A stretch of DNA of 64,000 nt. Source: Paulinella micropora. Its lineage: Eukaryota; Cercozoa; Imbricatea; Euglyphida; Paulinellidae. The DNA is taken from positions 83,501-147,500 of the forward strand of contig WBZZ01003641.1 of assembly GCA_019918135.1 (NCBI GenBank), written 5' to 3'. Shown here in pieces: positions 48,714 to 52,895 of the stretch; positions within the stretch are counted from its first letter, which is position 1; each line of letters starts with the position of its first letter. The notes under the pieces were generated by a model that was not told the DNA's origin, made no database searches, and was given only the letters and a program-made list of their open reading frames with translations. A program made the position numbers and the translations under genes.

Positions 48714-50415
48714 TGGGGAGGAGGGTCGTTGCGCGCGTAAAAGATCTTAAACTCCGCATATGCTGGTTGATAGCCCAGGACCCAGCAGACACCAGATTGT
48801 TATGGGTGGGGTTTCGAGGCAGCTCTAGCAACCGCGCTTGGTGTATGCACTTGCACATTCGGTGACGTCTTGCAAGAGGTTGCTGGGACTGCGGAATAAC
48901 CTCGGCTTAGTGCAGTCTTGCCCTCAGGAGCTCCATCGGTGGCCCCGATCATCAGGCGAGAGACTGACACGGGGGGGGTGGAGGACCTCGAACAAGGGTA
49001 TTGGAGGCTTATGTCCGTTGAGGATATGCCATTAGCTGCATCAGTACGCCTCAGATATAGTAAATCTGCCTTGGAGTGTTGACTGTGACATATTTGAGGG
49101 AAATCCCGATGAAAAAACCTAGTCACACTTGCTAAACAGAGTTCCAGCCCAATGGCCTCAAGGCGTTAAACTGTGACGCCAACTCATAACCCTTTGGTGG
49201 TAGATGCTGGGGAGGAGGGTCGTTGCGCGCGTAAAAGATCTTAAACTCCGCATATGCTGGTTGATAGCCCAGGACCCAGCAGAGACCAGATTGTTATGGG
49301 TGGGGTTTCGAGGCAGCTCTAGCAACCGCGCTTGGTGTATGCACTTGCACATTCGGTGACGTCTTGCAAGAGGTTGCTGGGACTGCGGAATAACCTCGGC
49401 TTAGTGCAGTCTTGCCCTCAGGAGCTCCATCGGTGGCCCCGATCATCAGGCGAGAGACTGACACGGGGGGGTGGAGGACCTCGAACAAGGGTATTGGAGG
49501 CTTATGTCCGTTGAGGATATTCCATTAGCTGCATCAGTACGCCTCAGATATAGTATTATTATTATTATTACTCTATAATATATGTGTTTGGGGGGTCACA
49601 GAAGTCCAGCGGAAAGGATAAGCCCGGCGAGAATGGCAAAAGCCAAAACGTACGAGTTCTGGGGGACCAAAGCCGCGGAAATGGTCTCGTCCCTCTCTCT
49701 CTCTCTCTCTCTATTTATATATATATATACATATATACATATAGTCTTATATATATATAGTCTATCCATCTATGCTGTTCCTATTGTTATTGTTATACAC
49801 GCACATACACAGAGATATGAGGTTCCTAGTTTCTTGAGTACAGTCAAAATATCATTATGCGCTTCGTTCTTAGCTATTTCTGGCTATGACTTGGTTCTCA
49901 GCCGATTCTTGTTGATAATGATTCGTTTGAAGGCTCTCTTCCAGATCCTCCTGATGAGCCATAATCAGGTTTCTGGACATCAGTATTGGCTGAGAATGAA
50001 CCGCTTGAAGCGCTGGAAGTCAATTATTCATGGTGTTTATAACTGAAAACGTAAGCAGAAGCTCTCGCTGAGTTCTGGGTTACCATGAGCAATTACCTGA
50101 AGCGGTTTGTTCTCAGCCACTGTGTCCCAGCATTCAGAGCTTTCAAACGATTCACTGCACAAGCGATATCAACCAGAATCGGATGAGAACGAAGTGGTTT
50201 TAGTCATTGTTCATGACTAGGAATTTTTCAGAGCTTCCCATGTATGTGCAGAAGATGAAGGCAGTGGAATCTCGTGGGCAATCTGGCTCCTTGCGCTGGC
50301 TATAGTAACCCTGGTCCTTGTGAAGCTCTGGGTCGTTTCCAAGCGGCCGCGGGCGGAAAAAATCAAACCACTGCACGAGCGTGAAGCGATACGTGTAGAT
50401 TACCGATCGTTATAG
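578..50415 (+). CDS. Giant multi-exon PAN/VCBS-repeat single-pass membrane protein (5' partial)
   Basis: I assembled 50 exons by hand. All have GT and AG borders with compatible phases, there is no in-frame stop, and they total 14,996 nt (about 4,998 codons with the stop). The first visible exon begins in phase 1, so the start codon and any signal peptide lie before base 1. Domain order is PAN, PAN, then modules of three VCBS/cadherin-like domains (about 100 residues each, pattern TD.NT...GNVL.ND, GTNGG.F.I..DGSYTFDP, FPTDGSDFLSSV.Y..C) followed by one PAN. That gives about 32 VCBS-like and 12 PAN domains, then a transmembrane helix and a short tail. Known: VCBS and related cadherin-like repeats occur in large bacterial adhesins; PAN/Apple domains bind proteins or sugars. 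Inferred: a surface adhesin or recognition protein. Individual exon borders are predictions; the 32867/34444 and 3043 borders are the weakest. Confidence 0.85.
717..1424 (+). other. Intron 1 with TG/ATGT repeats and a foldback element
   Basis: The GT at 717 and AG at 1423-1424 bound this intron. It holds CACA/ATGT microsatellite (735-820), a TG and poly-G stretch (1080-1108) and one copy of the foldback element (about 1215-1400). I see no further coding sequence. Confidence 0.7.
1639..3158 (+). CDS. Exons 3-4: second PAN/Apple-like domain
   Basis: Exon 1639-1777 (phase 1 to 2) encodes GCCTTSLSGLSITNAN then TPEECRQACNREPNCNSWT, a clear PAN first half. Exon 3043-3158 (phase 2 to 1) encodes the second half, with SSANCFLKGPPTTY and VGAVSGLPC, closely matching the ending of the first PAN domain. 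An upstream AG at 3012-3013 is also possible, but only the AG at 3041-3042 keeps the phase 2 frame. The 1.26-kb intron between them carries a foldback element, poly-T, poly-G and TA runs. Confidence 0.75.
1778..3042 (+). other. Intron 3, mostly low-complexity
   Basis: This intron contains a foldback element (about 1788-1982) and a direct repeat of a block ending in poly-T followed by TCGAA (about 2210-2335). It also has a TA run at 2706-2727 and a poly-G run at 2922-2938. No ORF here resembles a protein. Confidence 0.6.
3596..8146 (+). CDS. Exons 5-12: ancestral-type module, three VCBS-like domains plus PAN
   Basis: Exons are 3596-3751, 4050-4339, 4876-5039, 5451-5631, 5787-5928, 6357-6545, 6834-6916 and 8029-8146. 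VCBS-like domain 1 includes DDCDEAARDVVFNGNVFANE and YGSNGGLFVVGANGNYTF. Domain 2 includes NGNVLPNDSTS, GTNGGQFTLNLDGSYTFDP and VNYTMCS. Domain 3 includes ENVLTNDSPS and GTHGGTFTIYSDG. The PAN domain has AICDRSANCIGYTFDP, then GGCLFWS and ACYLKNSSTC. In the downstream array the three VCBS domains lie in one exon, whereas here they are cut by five introns. This module is more divergent than the array units, so it is probably an older copy. It ends in phase 1 at GATGGCG/GTCAGG. Confidence 0.8.
4340..4875 (+). other. Intron with two palindrome copies and a long polypyrimidine tract
   Basis: Two tandem copies of a GATCCCGGGAATTCG-type palindromic element (about 4355-4450 and 4455-4547) are followed by about 320 bases of almost pure C/T (4550-4872). 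That tract ends directly at the 3' splice site at 4874-4875. Cys/Leu/Ser-rich frames across the tract are not real genes. Confidence 0.7.
4355..4547 (+). mobile_element. Palindromic element family 3, two tandem copies
   Basis: Each copy of about 95 bases has complementary arms around an ATGTTATG centre: CCCGGGAATTCG on the left and CGAATTCCCGAG or a variant on the right. Each copy ends with GGTCGACTTGGCCCAACT or a variant of it. Related copies lie at about 7918-8025 and 43345-43440. Confidence 0.6.
5217..5412 (+). mobile_element. Foldback element in the intron 5040-5450
   Basis: A left arm near TTCAAGCGCTTCATTCTTAGCC and a diverged right arm near AAAGCCGCTGGAACTCATT enclose an inner inverted repeat built on GAAAG...CTTTC. 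This copy is more decayed than most. The remainder of the intron (5040-5216) is AT-rich ATTATAT repeat. Confidence 0.55.
7081..7212 (+). mobile_element. Palindromic element family 2, copy 1, nested in a foldback element
   Basis: Two adjacent hairpins are visible. One pairs CTGCGGCAAGCC with GGCGAGCCGCAG and has arms around AAATTCGACGTGTTTTGC. The other pairs TTTCTCGGTAACC with GGTGACCGAGAAA. A second copy of both hairpins in the same order is at 33247-33394. The flanks here (GAGAGCTTTTCAACGAG before, GAGAACGAAGCGCTTGAAG after) belong to a foldback element, so family 2 seems to have inserted into it. Confidence 0.65.
7733..8484 (+). mobile_element. Foldback elements and simple repeats around exon 12
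   Basis: Foldback copies lie at about 7733-7880 and 8294-8484, on either side of the 8029-8146 exon. Between the first one and the exon is a family 3 palindrome (about 7918-8025). The intron that follows the exon also holds a (GA)n run (8166-8212) and a poly-G run (8597-8620) before the 8719 exon. Confidence 0.6.
8719..10712 (+). CDS. Array unit 1 (exons 8719-9867, 10254-10336, 10592-10712)
   Basis: Exon a encodes three VCBS-like domains. Diagnostic pieces are GSLTDNDSTSTADPG, SGTNGGVFTIYKNGSFSFDP, GNVLPNDSTSTN, SGTNGGQFVIKQDGSYTFDP, GNVLKNDGSSTPG and GTRGGTFIIASNGSFTFDP. Each of the first two domains ends Y..C.....GT.CD. Exon a then runs into the start of PAN (CLNTTDTKACQ), exon b gives AICDRSPKCLGFTFDRHG, and exon c gives GGCLFWSDVST and STCFLKEVCQDG. 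This unit differs from the others at its start (ECDEANV instead of DCDTSNL), in its GTAC intron (shorter, 386 bases) and in exon c, which uses the LIAPIQSDS variant. It is the left border of the array. Confidence 0.88.
10975..13057 (+). CDS. Array unit 2 (exons 10975-12123, 12584-12666, 12937-13057)
   Basis: This unit has the same three-exon structure as unit 1. Exon a starts after GTGACAG with AC, which completes GAC (Asp) with the preceding G. Exon c has the STITPVQYN...FLKEACQDG variant (Ala before Cys), shared with units 3 and 5. An ATG-started frame beginning at 10923 reads through intron sequence and is not the true start. Confidence 0.88.
13320..15401 (+). CDS. Array unit 3 (exons 13320-14468, 14929-15011, 15281-15401)
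   Basis: Exons are indistinguishable from unit 2 over the stretches I compared, including the FLKEACQDG form of exon c. The 5' part of the GTAC intron carries an AAATTGTGATAAATG variant, where unit 2 has ACTTGTGATAAATG. Confidence 0.88.
15664..17758 (+). CDS. Array unit 4 (exons 15664-16812, 17280-17362, 17638-17758)
   Basis: Exon a matches its neighbours. The first intron is 467 bases, with an extra ATT in the GTAC tract and one more GTAT repeat. Exon c combines the STITPVQYN segment with FLKEVCQDG (Val before Cys), a combination shared only with unit 7. Confidence 0.88.
18021..20109 (+). CDS. Array unit 5 (exons 18021-19169, 19630-19712, 19989-20109)
   Basis: Coding content matches units 2 and 3, including FLKEACQDG. 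Its first intron has the ACTTGTGATAAATG form, as in unit 2, so intron variants alternate along the array. Confidence 0.88.
20372..22462 (+). CDS. Array unit 6 (exons 20372-21520, 21981-22063, 22339-22462)
   Basis: Exon c is 124 nt and chimeric. Its first half matches units 2-5 (ITPAPNGGPVGG) and its second half matches unit 1 (LIAPIQSDSTCFLKEVC). The extra three bases keep the frame. One G is missing just after exon b, which opens a longer intronic frame but does not touch the predicted splice site. Confidence 0.88.
22697..24779 (+). CDS. Array unit 7 (exons 22697-23845, 24306-24388, 24659-24779)
   Basis: The intron before exon a lacks 28 bases that the other units have (234 instead of 262). 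Removing them joins GCGCTGCCT directly to CCGCTTGAAC. Exon c is of the STITPVQYN / FLKEVCQDG form, as in unit 4. Confidence 0.88.
25042..26894 (+). CDS. Array unit 8, right border (exons 25042-26010, 26069-26322, 26780-26894)
   Basis: The first two VCBS-like domains match the array. From about 25782 the sequence switches to a divergent version (NDECVETDINTAITGNVLDA, SGSNGGTIIIASDGSFTFDP). The exon layout also changes. A small GTAT-rich intron (26011-26068) falls inside VCBS domain 3, and the PAN first and middle parts share one exon (DCALLCTLSRNCVAFSFDAS). The last PAN part, GVCFFWSSISLRPSSNS then TNCFLKDQCNDGG, lies at 26780-26894. A frame that continues to a TAG at 26338 would end the protein at VISLY, but the GT at 26323 and the matching exon at 26780 argue for splicing. 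Confidence 0.82.
26323..27511 (+). other. Introns around exon 26780-26894: purine tract, foldback pieces, 69-base poly-T
   Basis: Bases 26459-26742 are an almost pure purine tract (GAGGA/AAGAA), giving a Lys/Glu-rich frame that I do not regard as a gene. A 69-base T run sits at 26941-27009. Foldback sequence is present at about 26360-26450 (left arm and inner repeat only), 27072-27232 and, in pieces, 27290-27470. Confidence 0.6.
27512..35428 (+). CDS. Module 9: three VCBS-like domains plus divergent PAN
   Basis: Exons are 27512-27942, 28893-28949, 29514-29868, 31244-31432, 32699-32867, 34444-34544 and 35390-35428. Domain 1 is nearly array-like (DYFPTDRNTPIDGSLIDND). Domain 2 is split over three exons (NTPV, then GNLVLNDATSTINPE, then GSNGGEFVVKSDGTFTFDP). 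Domain 3 has NNGGTFTLYANGSFTFNPQG. The PAN-like part has VKTCETACNDMAKCIAFDY and NCIAG, then SLMAACYFRSAVDAIAAN and CYDQSDC. The 39-nt exon 35390-35428 encodes EGSCINFPNGFGN. The 32867/34444 junction was chosen because it keeps phase 2, so the acceptor there is less certain. All other junctions fit in phase. Confidence 0.75.
27943..32698 (+). mobile_element. Foldback elements in the introns of module 9 (27.9-32.7 kb)
   Basis: Copies with recognisable arms lie at about 27970-28140, 28380-28690 (internally duplicated, with the left part present twice), 29248-29435, 29930-30070 (partial), 30255-30450, 30525-30600 (left arm), 31015-31217, 31790-31970, 32035-32215 and 32495-32690. The best arms read TGACTTCAAGCGCTTCGTTC and GAACGAAGCGCTTGAAGTCA, usually bordered by TTAAGTAC and GTACTTAAG. 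All copies lie between exons. The intron 28950-29513 also has a (CCTA)n tract at 29030-29130. The stretch 32215-32480 has four rough copies of a block with CCATTATTA and AGCAAA. Confidence 0.75.
32868..34443 (+). other. Intron with exon relics, TA repeats and a family 2 palindrome
   Basis: The 3' end of the 32699-32867 exon (AAAAGATGGGTCCAATTGCA) recurs in decayed form at about 33392-33445 and 33598-33650, each followed by similar TATGC or AAGCG and Tyr/Ile-rich TA sequence. At about 34225-34300 there is a decayed copy of the next exon (GGAATGGCTGCTTGTTTCTT, then GATGCCATCGCTGCC). The family 2 palindrome is at 33247-33394. Foldback sequence is at about 34025-34205 and 34300-34395. Poly-C lies at 33723-33735 and poly-G at 33979-33997. 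Confidence 0.65.
33247..33394 (+). mobile_element. Palindromic element family 2, copy 2
   Basis: This copy has the same two-hairpin order as 7081-7212: CTGCGGCAAGCC ... GGCGAGCCGCAG, then TTTTCTCGGTAACC ... GGTGACCGAGAAA. The first hairpin has a longer loop with CCGGGCCAGGCCGGC. It sits between relic copies of an exon end, so it landed in or next to duplicated exon sequence. Confidence 0.65.
34545..38436 (+). mobile_element. Foldback elements in introns at 34.5-38.4 kb
   Basis: Copies lie at about 34955-35155, 35165-35350, 35715-35890, 36000-36180, 36535-36715, 36815-36925, 37010-37110 (partial), 37500-37735 (with a TA run inserted near 37560), 37860-38030 and 38215-38400. Most have a nested inner inverted repeat that pairs GAAAGCTCTC with GAGCTTTC-type sequence. 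Other intron content is (TA)n at 34556-34582 and 35552-35588, (GA)n near 34600-34640, and (CT)n near 36300-36324. Confidence 0.75.
36352..43722 (+). CDS. Module 10: divergent VCBS-like domains and acidic juxtamembrane linker
   Basis: Exons are 36352-36516, 37127-37289, 38437-38506, 39660-39828, 42041-42216 and 43611-43722. The first domain begins DCDNATLTMNVLYAVNN and ends YTAC..NESSTNC, then VCDEAAISVRVDY. The second domain has DLFDNDSFNFANGGALIV, SNGGTFVIRSDGTYTVDL and VYYTICSTTNANLCSTA. The 43611 exon encodes DVVLCPSGLCRPQDCDYRDG and an Asp/Gly-rich linker ending NSKSK. No PAN domain follows, so the module is truncated or has been replaced by the linker. Phases run 1, 1, 2, 0, 1, 0, 1 through the exons without conflict. 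Confidence 0.75.
38985..39333 (-). pseudogene. Unrecognised coding-like fragment inside an intron
   Basis: Minus strand, base 39333 leftwards. A 96-codon frame begins MFASSRDALLKFVEVQIQQL and includes LFKDEWRKWENEKMAAM. A second frame continues the C-terminal side with TEAERAVINLTVV. Composition is less biased than in the surrounding introns, so it may be the end of a captured gene or retroelement ORF. An (AAT)n run and a SINE lie on its upstream side. I do not recognise the family. Confidence 0.35.
39340..39600 (-). mobile_element. tRNA-derived SINE, copy 2
   Basis: Minus strand. The head, near 39600, has a diverged A box (TAGCCCAGTGG retained) and a B-box-like GATTCC region, followed by the usual body. 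The tail is an ATT/ATG run at 39335-39355. Body identity with copy 3 is high, including CTTTGAAAGTATTGG. Confidence 0.7.
40178..40430 (-). mobile_element. tRNA-derived SINE, copy 3
   Basis: Minus strand. The B-box-like AGTTCGACTCC is near 40380. The A-box region is damaged (the TAGCCCAGTGG stretch is missing next to the CGCGGTGTGCAC head). The body and (ATT)n tail (40178-40198) are intact. Confidence 0.7.
40486..40754 (-). mobile_element. tRNA-derived SINE, copy 4
   Basis: Minus strand. It has a clear head GGCGCACCGCGATAGCCCAG at 40754, a B-box-like AGTTCGATTCC and an ATT/ATC tail at 40486-40515. It is closest to copy 1, with which it shares the GTCATACC segment between the boxes. Confidence 0.75.
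40755..41154 (-). mobile_element. tRNA-derived SINE, copy 5, with duplicated tail region
   Basis: Minus strand. The head is GGACACCGTGATAGCCCAG at 41154 and the tail is (ATT)n. The tail region holds a repeated ATG ATGACGATGATGACAATG plus AAT block at 40755-40887. The body has an internal duplication of a CCGGTATGTTCAATG segment (41020-41080), also present in copy 7. Confidence 0.75.
42217..43610 (+). mobile_element. Intron with foldback elements, a family 3 palindrome and poly-G
   Basis: Poly-G occupies about 42417-42440. Foldback copies are at about 42560-42710, 42835-43010, 43090-43275 and 43450-43575. A family 3 palindrome (GGGATCGCGGGAATTCG ... TGAATCCCCGACATCCC) lies at 43345-43440. Confidence 0.65.
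45430..46845 (+). repeat. 0.5-kb direct duplication flanking poly-T tandem repeats
   Basis: Bases 45430-45945 and 46333-46845 are near copies, sharing AGACACCGCAGGACCC, GATGATGGGGACTTCGAACG and CTGCTACTAGTAGTAAT. Each copy includes a foldback element. Between them, at 45945-46265, lie about five tandem copies of a 60-80 base block (CTCACTATTTTACTTGTCGT plus poly-T). Confidence 0.75.
47187..47571 (+). repeat. Large near-perfect inverted repeat (arms about 170 bases)
   Basis: The left arm, 47187-47356, runs from ATTTATGTATATGGACCTG to CGACAAAACC. The right arm, 47398-47571, is its reverse complement, from GGTTTTGTCG to CCATATACATAAAT. There are only a few mismatches and a spacer of about 41 bases. 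There is no coding content. It is a foldback-type transposable element or a recent inverted duplication. Confidence 0.85.
48132..48412 (+). mobile_element. tRNA-derived SINE, copy 6
   Basis: Plus strand. GGACACCGTGATAGCCCAG at 48132 holds the A box. The B-box-like AGTTCGATTCC lies near 48184, and CGGTGCCA closes a possible acceptor stem with the head. The body ends AGAAGCACT and the tail is (ATT)n. Confidence 0.8.
48414..48714 (+). mobile_element. tRNA-derived SINE, copy 7
   Basis: It lies directly behind copy 6 in the same orientation, starting inside that copy's ATT tail. It has the duplicated CATTGAACATACCGGTCC segment (48496-48555). The tail is (ATT)n at 48682-48712. Confidence 0.8.
48715..49556 (+). 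repeat. 494-base tandem repeat, second copy truncated
   Basis: Two copies, starting at 48715 and 49209 with GGGGAGGAGGGTCGTTGCGC. The first copy is complete and the second stops at CAGATATAGTA followed by (TTA)n. Copies are almost identical. Short minus-strand frames repeat with it but look like chance. It is inserted next to a SINE tail and ends in the same ATT type of tail, so it may be the 3' end of a retroposon. Confidence 0.7.
50252..50415 (+). CDS. Terminal exon: transmembrane helix and cytoplasmic tail
   Basis: The acceptor AG is at 50250-50251, phase 1. With the G from the 43722 donor it reads EDEGSGISW, then a hydrophobic run of about 22 residues (WAIWLLALAIVTLVLVKLW), then a basic SKRPR stop-transfer and a 25-residue tail that ends VDYRSL before TAG (50413-50415). 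The orientation fits a type I single-pass protein with the repeat region outside. YRSL at the very end matches the YxxPhi sorting/endocytosis motif of other eukaryotes; its use here is an inference. The exon is isolated by a 6.5-kb intron, but phase, hydrophobicity and position support it. Confidence 0.75.
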
Positions 50416-51280
50416 ATTGATAAATGAGTGGGGGGGGGGGGGGGTACATCTGGATTGTGTCGTAGTGAGTCTATTAAGGGTAGCATCGGACAATCATAAT
50501 TAGATCCTTCTCCTCAGTACCTTTTGAGTACTTGTTCTGGTGCTGGTGGCACTAGTTTTTATCATTACCTTTTTTGACACATATCACTGTCACTCAAAGG
50601 ACAGTTTTCCGTGGCAGTACACCTTTTTGACTTCGTCTGGGAACTGGCTGGAATTGTTCTCATTGTTCTTAAATTCATCGTTCTGCTAAGTTACTGTTAC
50701 TGCCGGTGAGAGGGGGACGCTCCGGTTGCCGGTTGTTAACTGAAAGAATTGCGCAGGCCGTTGTCCATTGTCCTTTAGAAGTTCAGCTCTACATGAACGA
50801 AAAGCAAGCGTTCTTCAATTACTATGACTAATATGAAAAGTTGTGAGAGCGTACTGTTGAGGGGCACAGGGTTGTCCAGCGATGCCACTGCTTTATATGT
50901 CGATTCATCCCTACCATTAGGGCTTGAGGAACCTCCCCGTCAGCCAACATAATGCTTGACCAGCAGTGCCTTGCCGTTAGGGTGGGTCTCCATAGACGAC
51001 CCCAGTCCACGTTGCCTTGCGTGAATCCTGATTGTGCCGAAGCCACCTGACGCGCTAGACTGACCATGCTACAAATTTCATGACGACTACACTGTGACTT
51101 CCATTTACTTTGCTGATGATATATATAATACCACTAAATTCAACACTTATTAATTCTAAGCTAACCTCAGTCATGAATTCTGCAGGCAATGAGTTTTCAG
51201 AAGCTAAAATTGTGTGAATATTTAATGAATAAAAGCACATTTGAAGTTATCGGCTGCTACCCCCAACCAGATCATGCTAT
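50416..51280 (+). other. 3' flank of the giant gene, no clear gene
   Basis: It contains poly-G at 50432-50443. A minus-strand open frame at 50828-51067 includes WRPTLTARHCWSSIMLADGE, is of ordinary composition and may be a fragment of an unrecognised coding repeat. AATAAAAG at 51227 could be a poly(A) signal in either context. I found no foldback elements here. Confidence 0.45.
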
Positions 51281-51563
51281 TATTACTGTGTACTTTCAAG
51301 TGTCAAACTCAGCCATAGAATTTGTGTTAAGGTGCAGATTTCAGATTAGCGGCCAGATTTCAGATTAGTGATCAGAATTCAAATTAATGCAACTTAACTG
51401 CTATATCCGTCCGCAAAATCTGCATAATTTTTGCGAAATATTACCGTTAAATTGAAATAATTTGAATTCTGACCAGTAATCTAGAATCTGACCGCTAATC
51501 TGAAATCTGACCCTTAACTCAAATTCGCTGGCTGAGTTTGACACTTGAATGTACTCAGTAATA
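51281..51563 (+). mobile_element. MITE-like palindromic element
   Basis: The left end TATTACTGTGTACTTTCAAG continues with GTCAAACTCAGCC. It is the near-complement of the right end, which reads GGCTGAGTTTGACACTTGAA and then GTACTCAGTAATA. Inner blocks (CAGATTTCAGATTAGCGG against CCGCTAATCTGAAATCTG) also pair, so the terminal inverted repeats together span about 100 bases with gaps. There is no coding capacity. Confidence 0.7.
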
Positions 51564-51893
51564 CATCTATCAGAATGTACTAATCAGATCCTAGTTCAGA
51601 ATCATTCCTACAATCATCAGCCGCAACGTTAGGCGCCGTCACATGCGCAGAGATACTTTAGGCTTTTCATTCACTGTGACCTTTGCTGAATTTCCATAAG
51701 TAGATTTGCAGAATCAGCAGACACATTAATCAATTCTGTGTGCGCGTGACCACTGATATATTCAGTTTACACTCCCCCCTTACGCTGTATTCAATAATTC
51801 TTCTTCCAAGGATAAAATATGGCATTAACGATCCAGTGGAAAAGATCAGACAGTCGCTAGGTGAGTTTCCAAAGCGCTGCGTATGATATGATG
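51564..51893 (+). other. Unassigned stretch before the gypsy-type element
   Basis: AT-rich sequence without a convincing frame. Its last part (51800-51893) may belong to the gag region whose zinc knuckle follows, but an in-frame TGA lies at about 51879. Confidence 0.35.
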
Positions 51894-51998
51894 AAATGCA
51901 AGGCATGATGTGTAATTTTTGTAAGCAAAAGTACCACACATACTCGTCTTGCCCAGGCCTACCAACTATGTGGAAGCTAAGAACAAAATCAAGTTTAT
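51894..51998 (+). pseudogene. gag fragment with CCHC zinc knuckle (gypsy-type element)
   Basis: A short frame contains CNFCKQKYHTYSSC, an exact CX2CX4HX4C knuckle as in retroelement nucleocapsid, followed by a stop after SLSKT. It lies about 0.3 kb before the RNase H remnant of a Ty3/gypsy-type pol and in the same strand. It therefore probably belongs to the same element, with most of the protease and RT region deleted. Confidence 0.55.
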
Positions 51999-52111
51999 CG
52001 AAAACTTAATAAGTATGCCGCAAGTGAGTTTGGATATATATCAAGCTATGACACTGGGGCAGGCGCTTGAAACTATGATGAAGTGGGAAGTAGGTTGAAT
52101 GAAGGCAACCC

Positions 52112-52895
52112 ATGTTCACGGACACGCAGACAAGCTGGGCGACCTACGTGCGAAAAGCCTACCGTCCGGTGTCATCTACGGAGTTTAATTGTGCCGCTAC
52201 CACATCGACGCTAGCGACCACGAGCTCACCATCGTCACCTATCACCTGCCGCTCCTGTGTTATGGCACGCTCGCAGCCCCATGATCGTCGGATGGGTCTT
52301 GGAAAACCTACAGACGATCCGCTTCAAGGTGGAGTACCTCCCCGGTAAGCAAAACCTCCTCCCGGACGGTCTGTCCCGTGTCCCCTGCATAAGCCCAGGC
52401 GTCCCGACTCTCATCGGCGAAGCAGAAGCTATCACCCTACAGCTCCTTGCAACTATTCCACTCCCTAGAGCGGGCTCAACTCTCTGGCTCGCTGTCGAAG
52501 GCACACATGCCGCCTTGGAGACGAAACTCAAGTCCCTCTCCTGCCGCATCATCCGCGCTGGCCCAACCCTACGCAGCATTCAAGCCACGTGGGACCTTGC
52601 TATCGTCATCCCCGCTGCTGAACGATCCCTGGCCGTCGCCCGTGACACTGATGTTCGCCCTTCGCAAGCCATTTGCCCTGCTCATGCCGCAAGACCTCGT
52701 GCACTGCGTCCCGAATCATACCCTCCCGCAAGAGGCCATCGAGACGTGTCGCAAGATCCTATTCCTTGACGACAACTTAGTGTGGCTAGTCTTTGGCCTC
52801 GGTATAGTATGGAACAGCACTACATATATCCTCTTGTCGCCACTTCGCACGCCCCGCGCGTCACGCGCCAGCAAGTCATGGACGCGCAACGTTAA
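52112..52895 (+). pseudogene. Ty3/gypsy-type RNase H remnant and linker, frameshifted
   Basis: From about 52257 one frame reads WHARSPMIVGWVLENLQ and then FKVEYLPGKQNLLPDGLSR, the conserved end of the gypsy RNase H domain (the usual form is VEY.PGK.N..AD.LSR). An upstream frame with HIDASDHELTIVTYH is out of phase with it. Downstream to 52895 the coding sense moves between frames, so several indels are present. The RT catalytic part is not found upstream. Confidence 0.7.

Larger units (their letters stand above)
43723..50251 (+). other. Last intron (6.5 kb), dense in elements
   Basis: This is the longest intron. Foldback copies lie at about 44002-44195, 44250-44455, 44540-44760, 44865-45050, 45165-45290 (partial), 45605-45780, 46520-46690, 47755-47945, 49825-50045 and 50080-50225. 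It also holds a 0.5-kb duplication with poly-T tandem repeats between the copies, a large inverted repeat, two SINEs and a 494-base tandem repeat, all listed separately. Poly-C lies at 47116-47132 and 47156-47169, and poly-G at 47665-47684. I see no exon in it. Confidence 0.65.

Noticed and set aside
50828-51067. 79-codon minus-strand gene in the 3' flank
   Set aside because: It has no recognisable motif or neighbours; kept only as a note in the flank entry.
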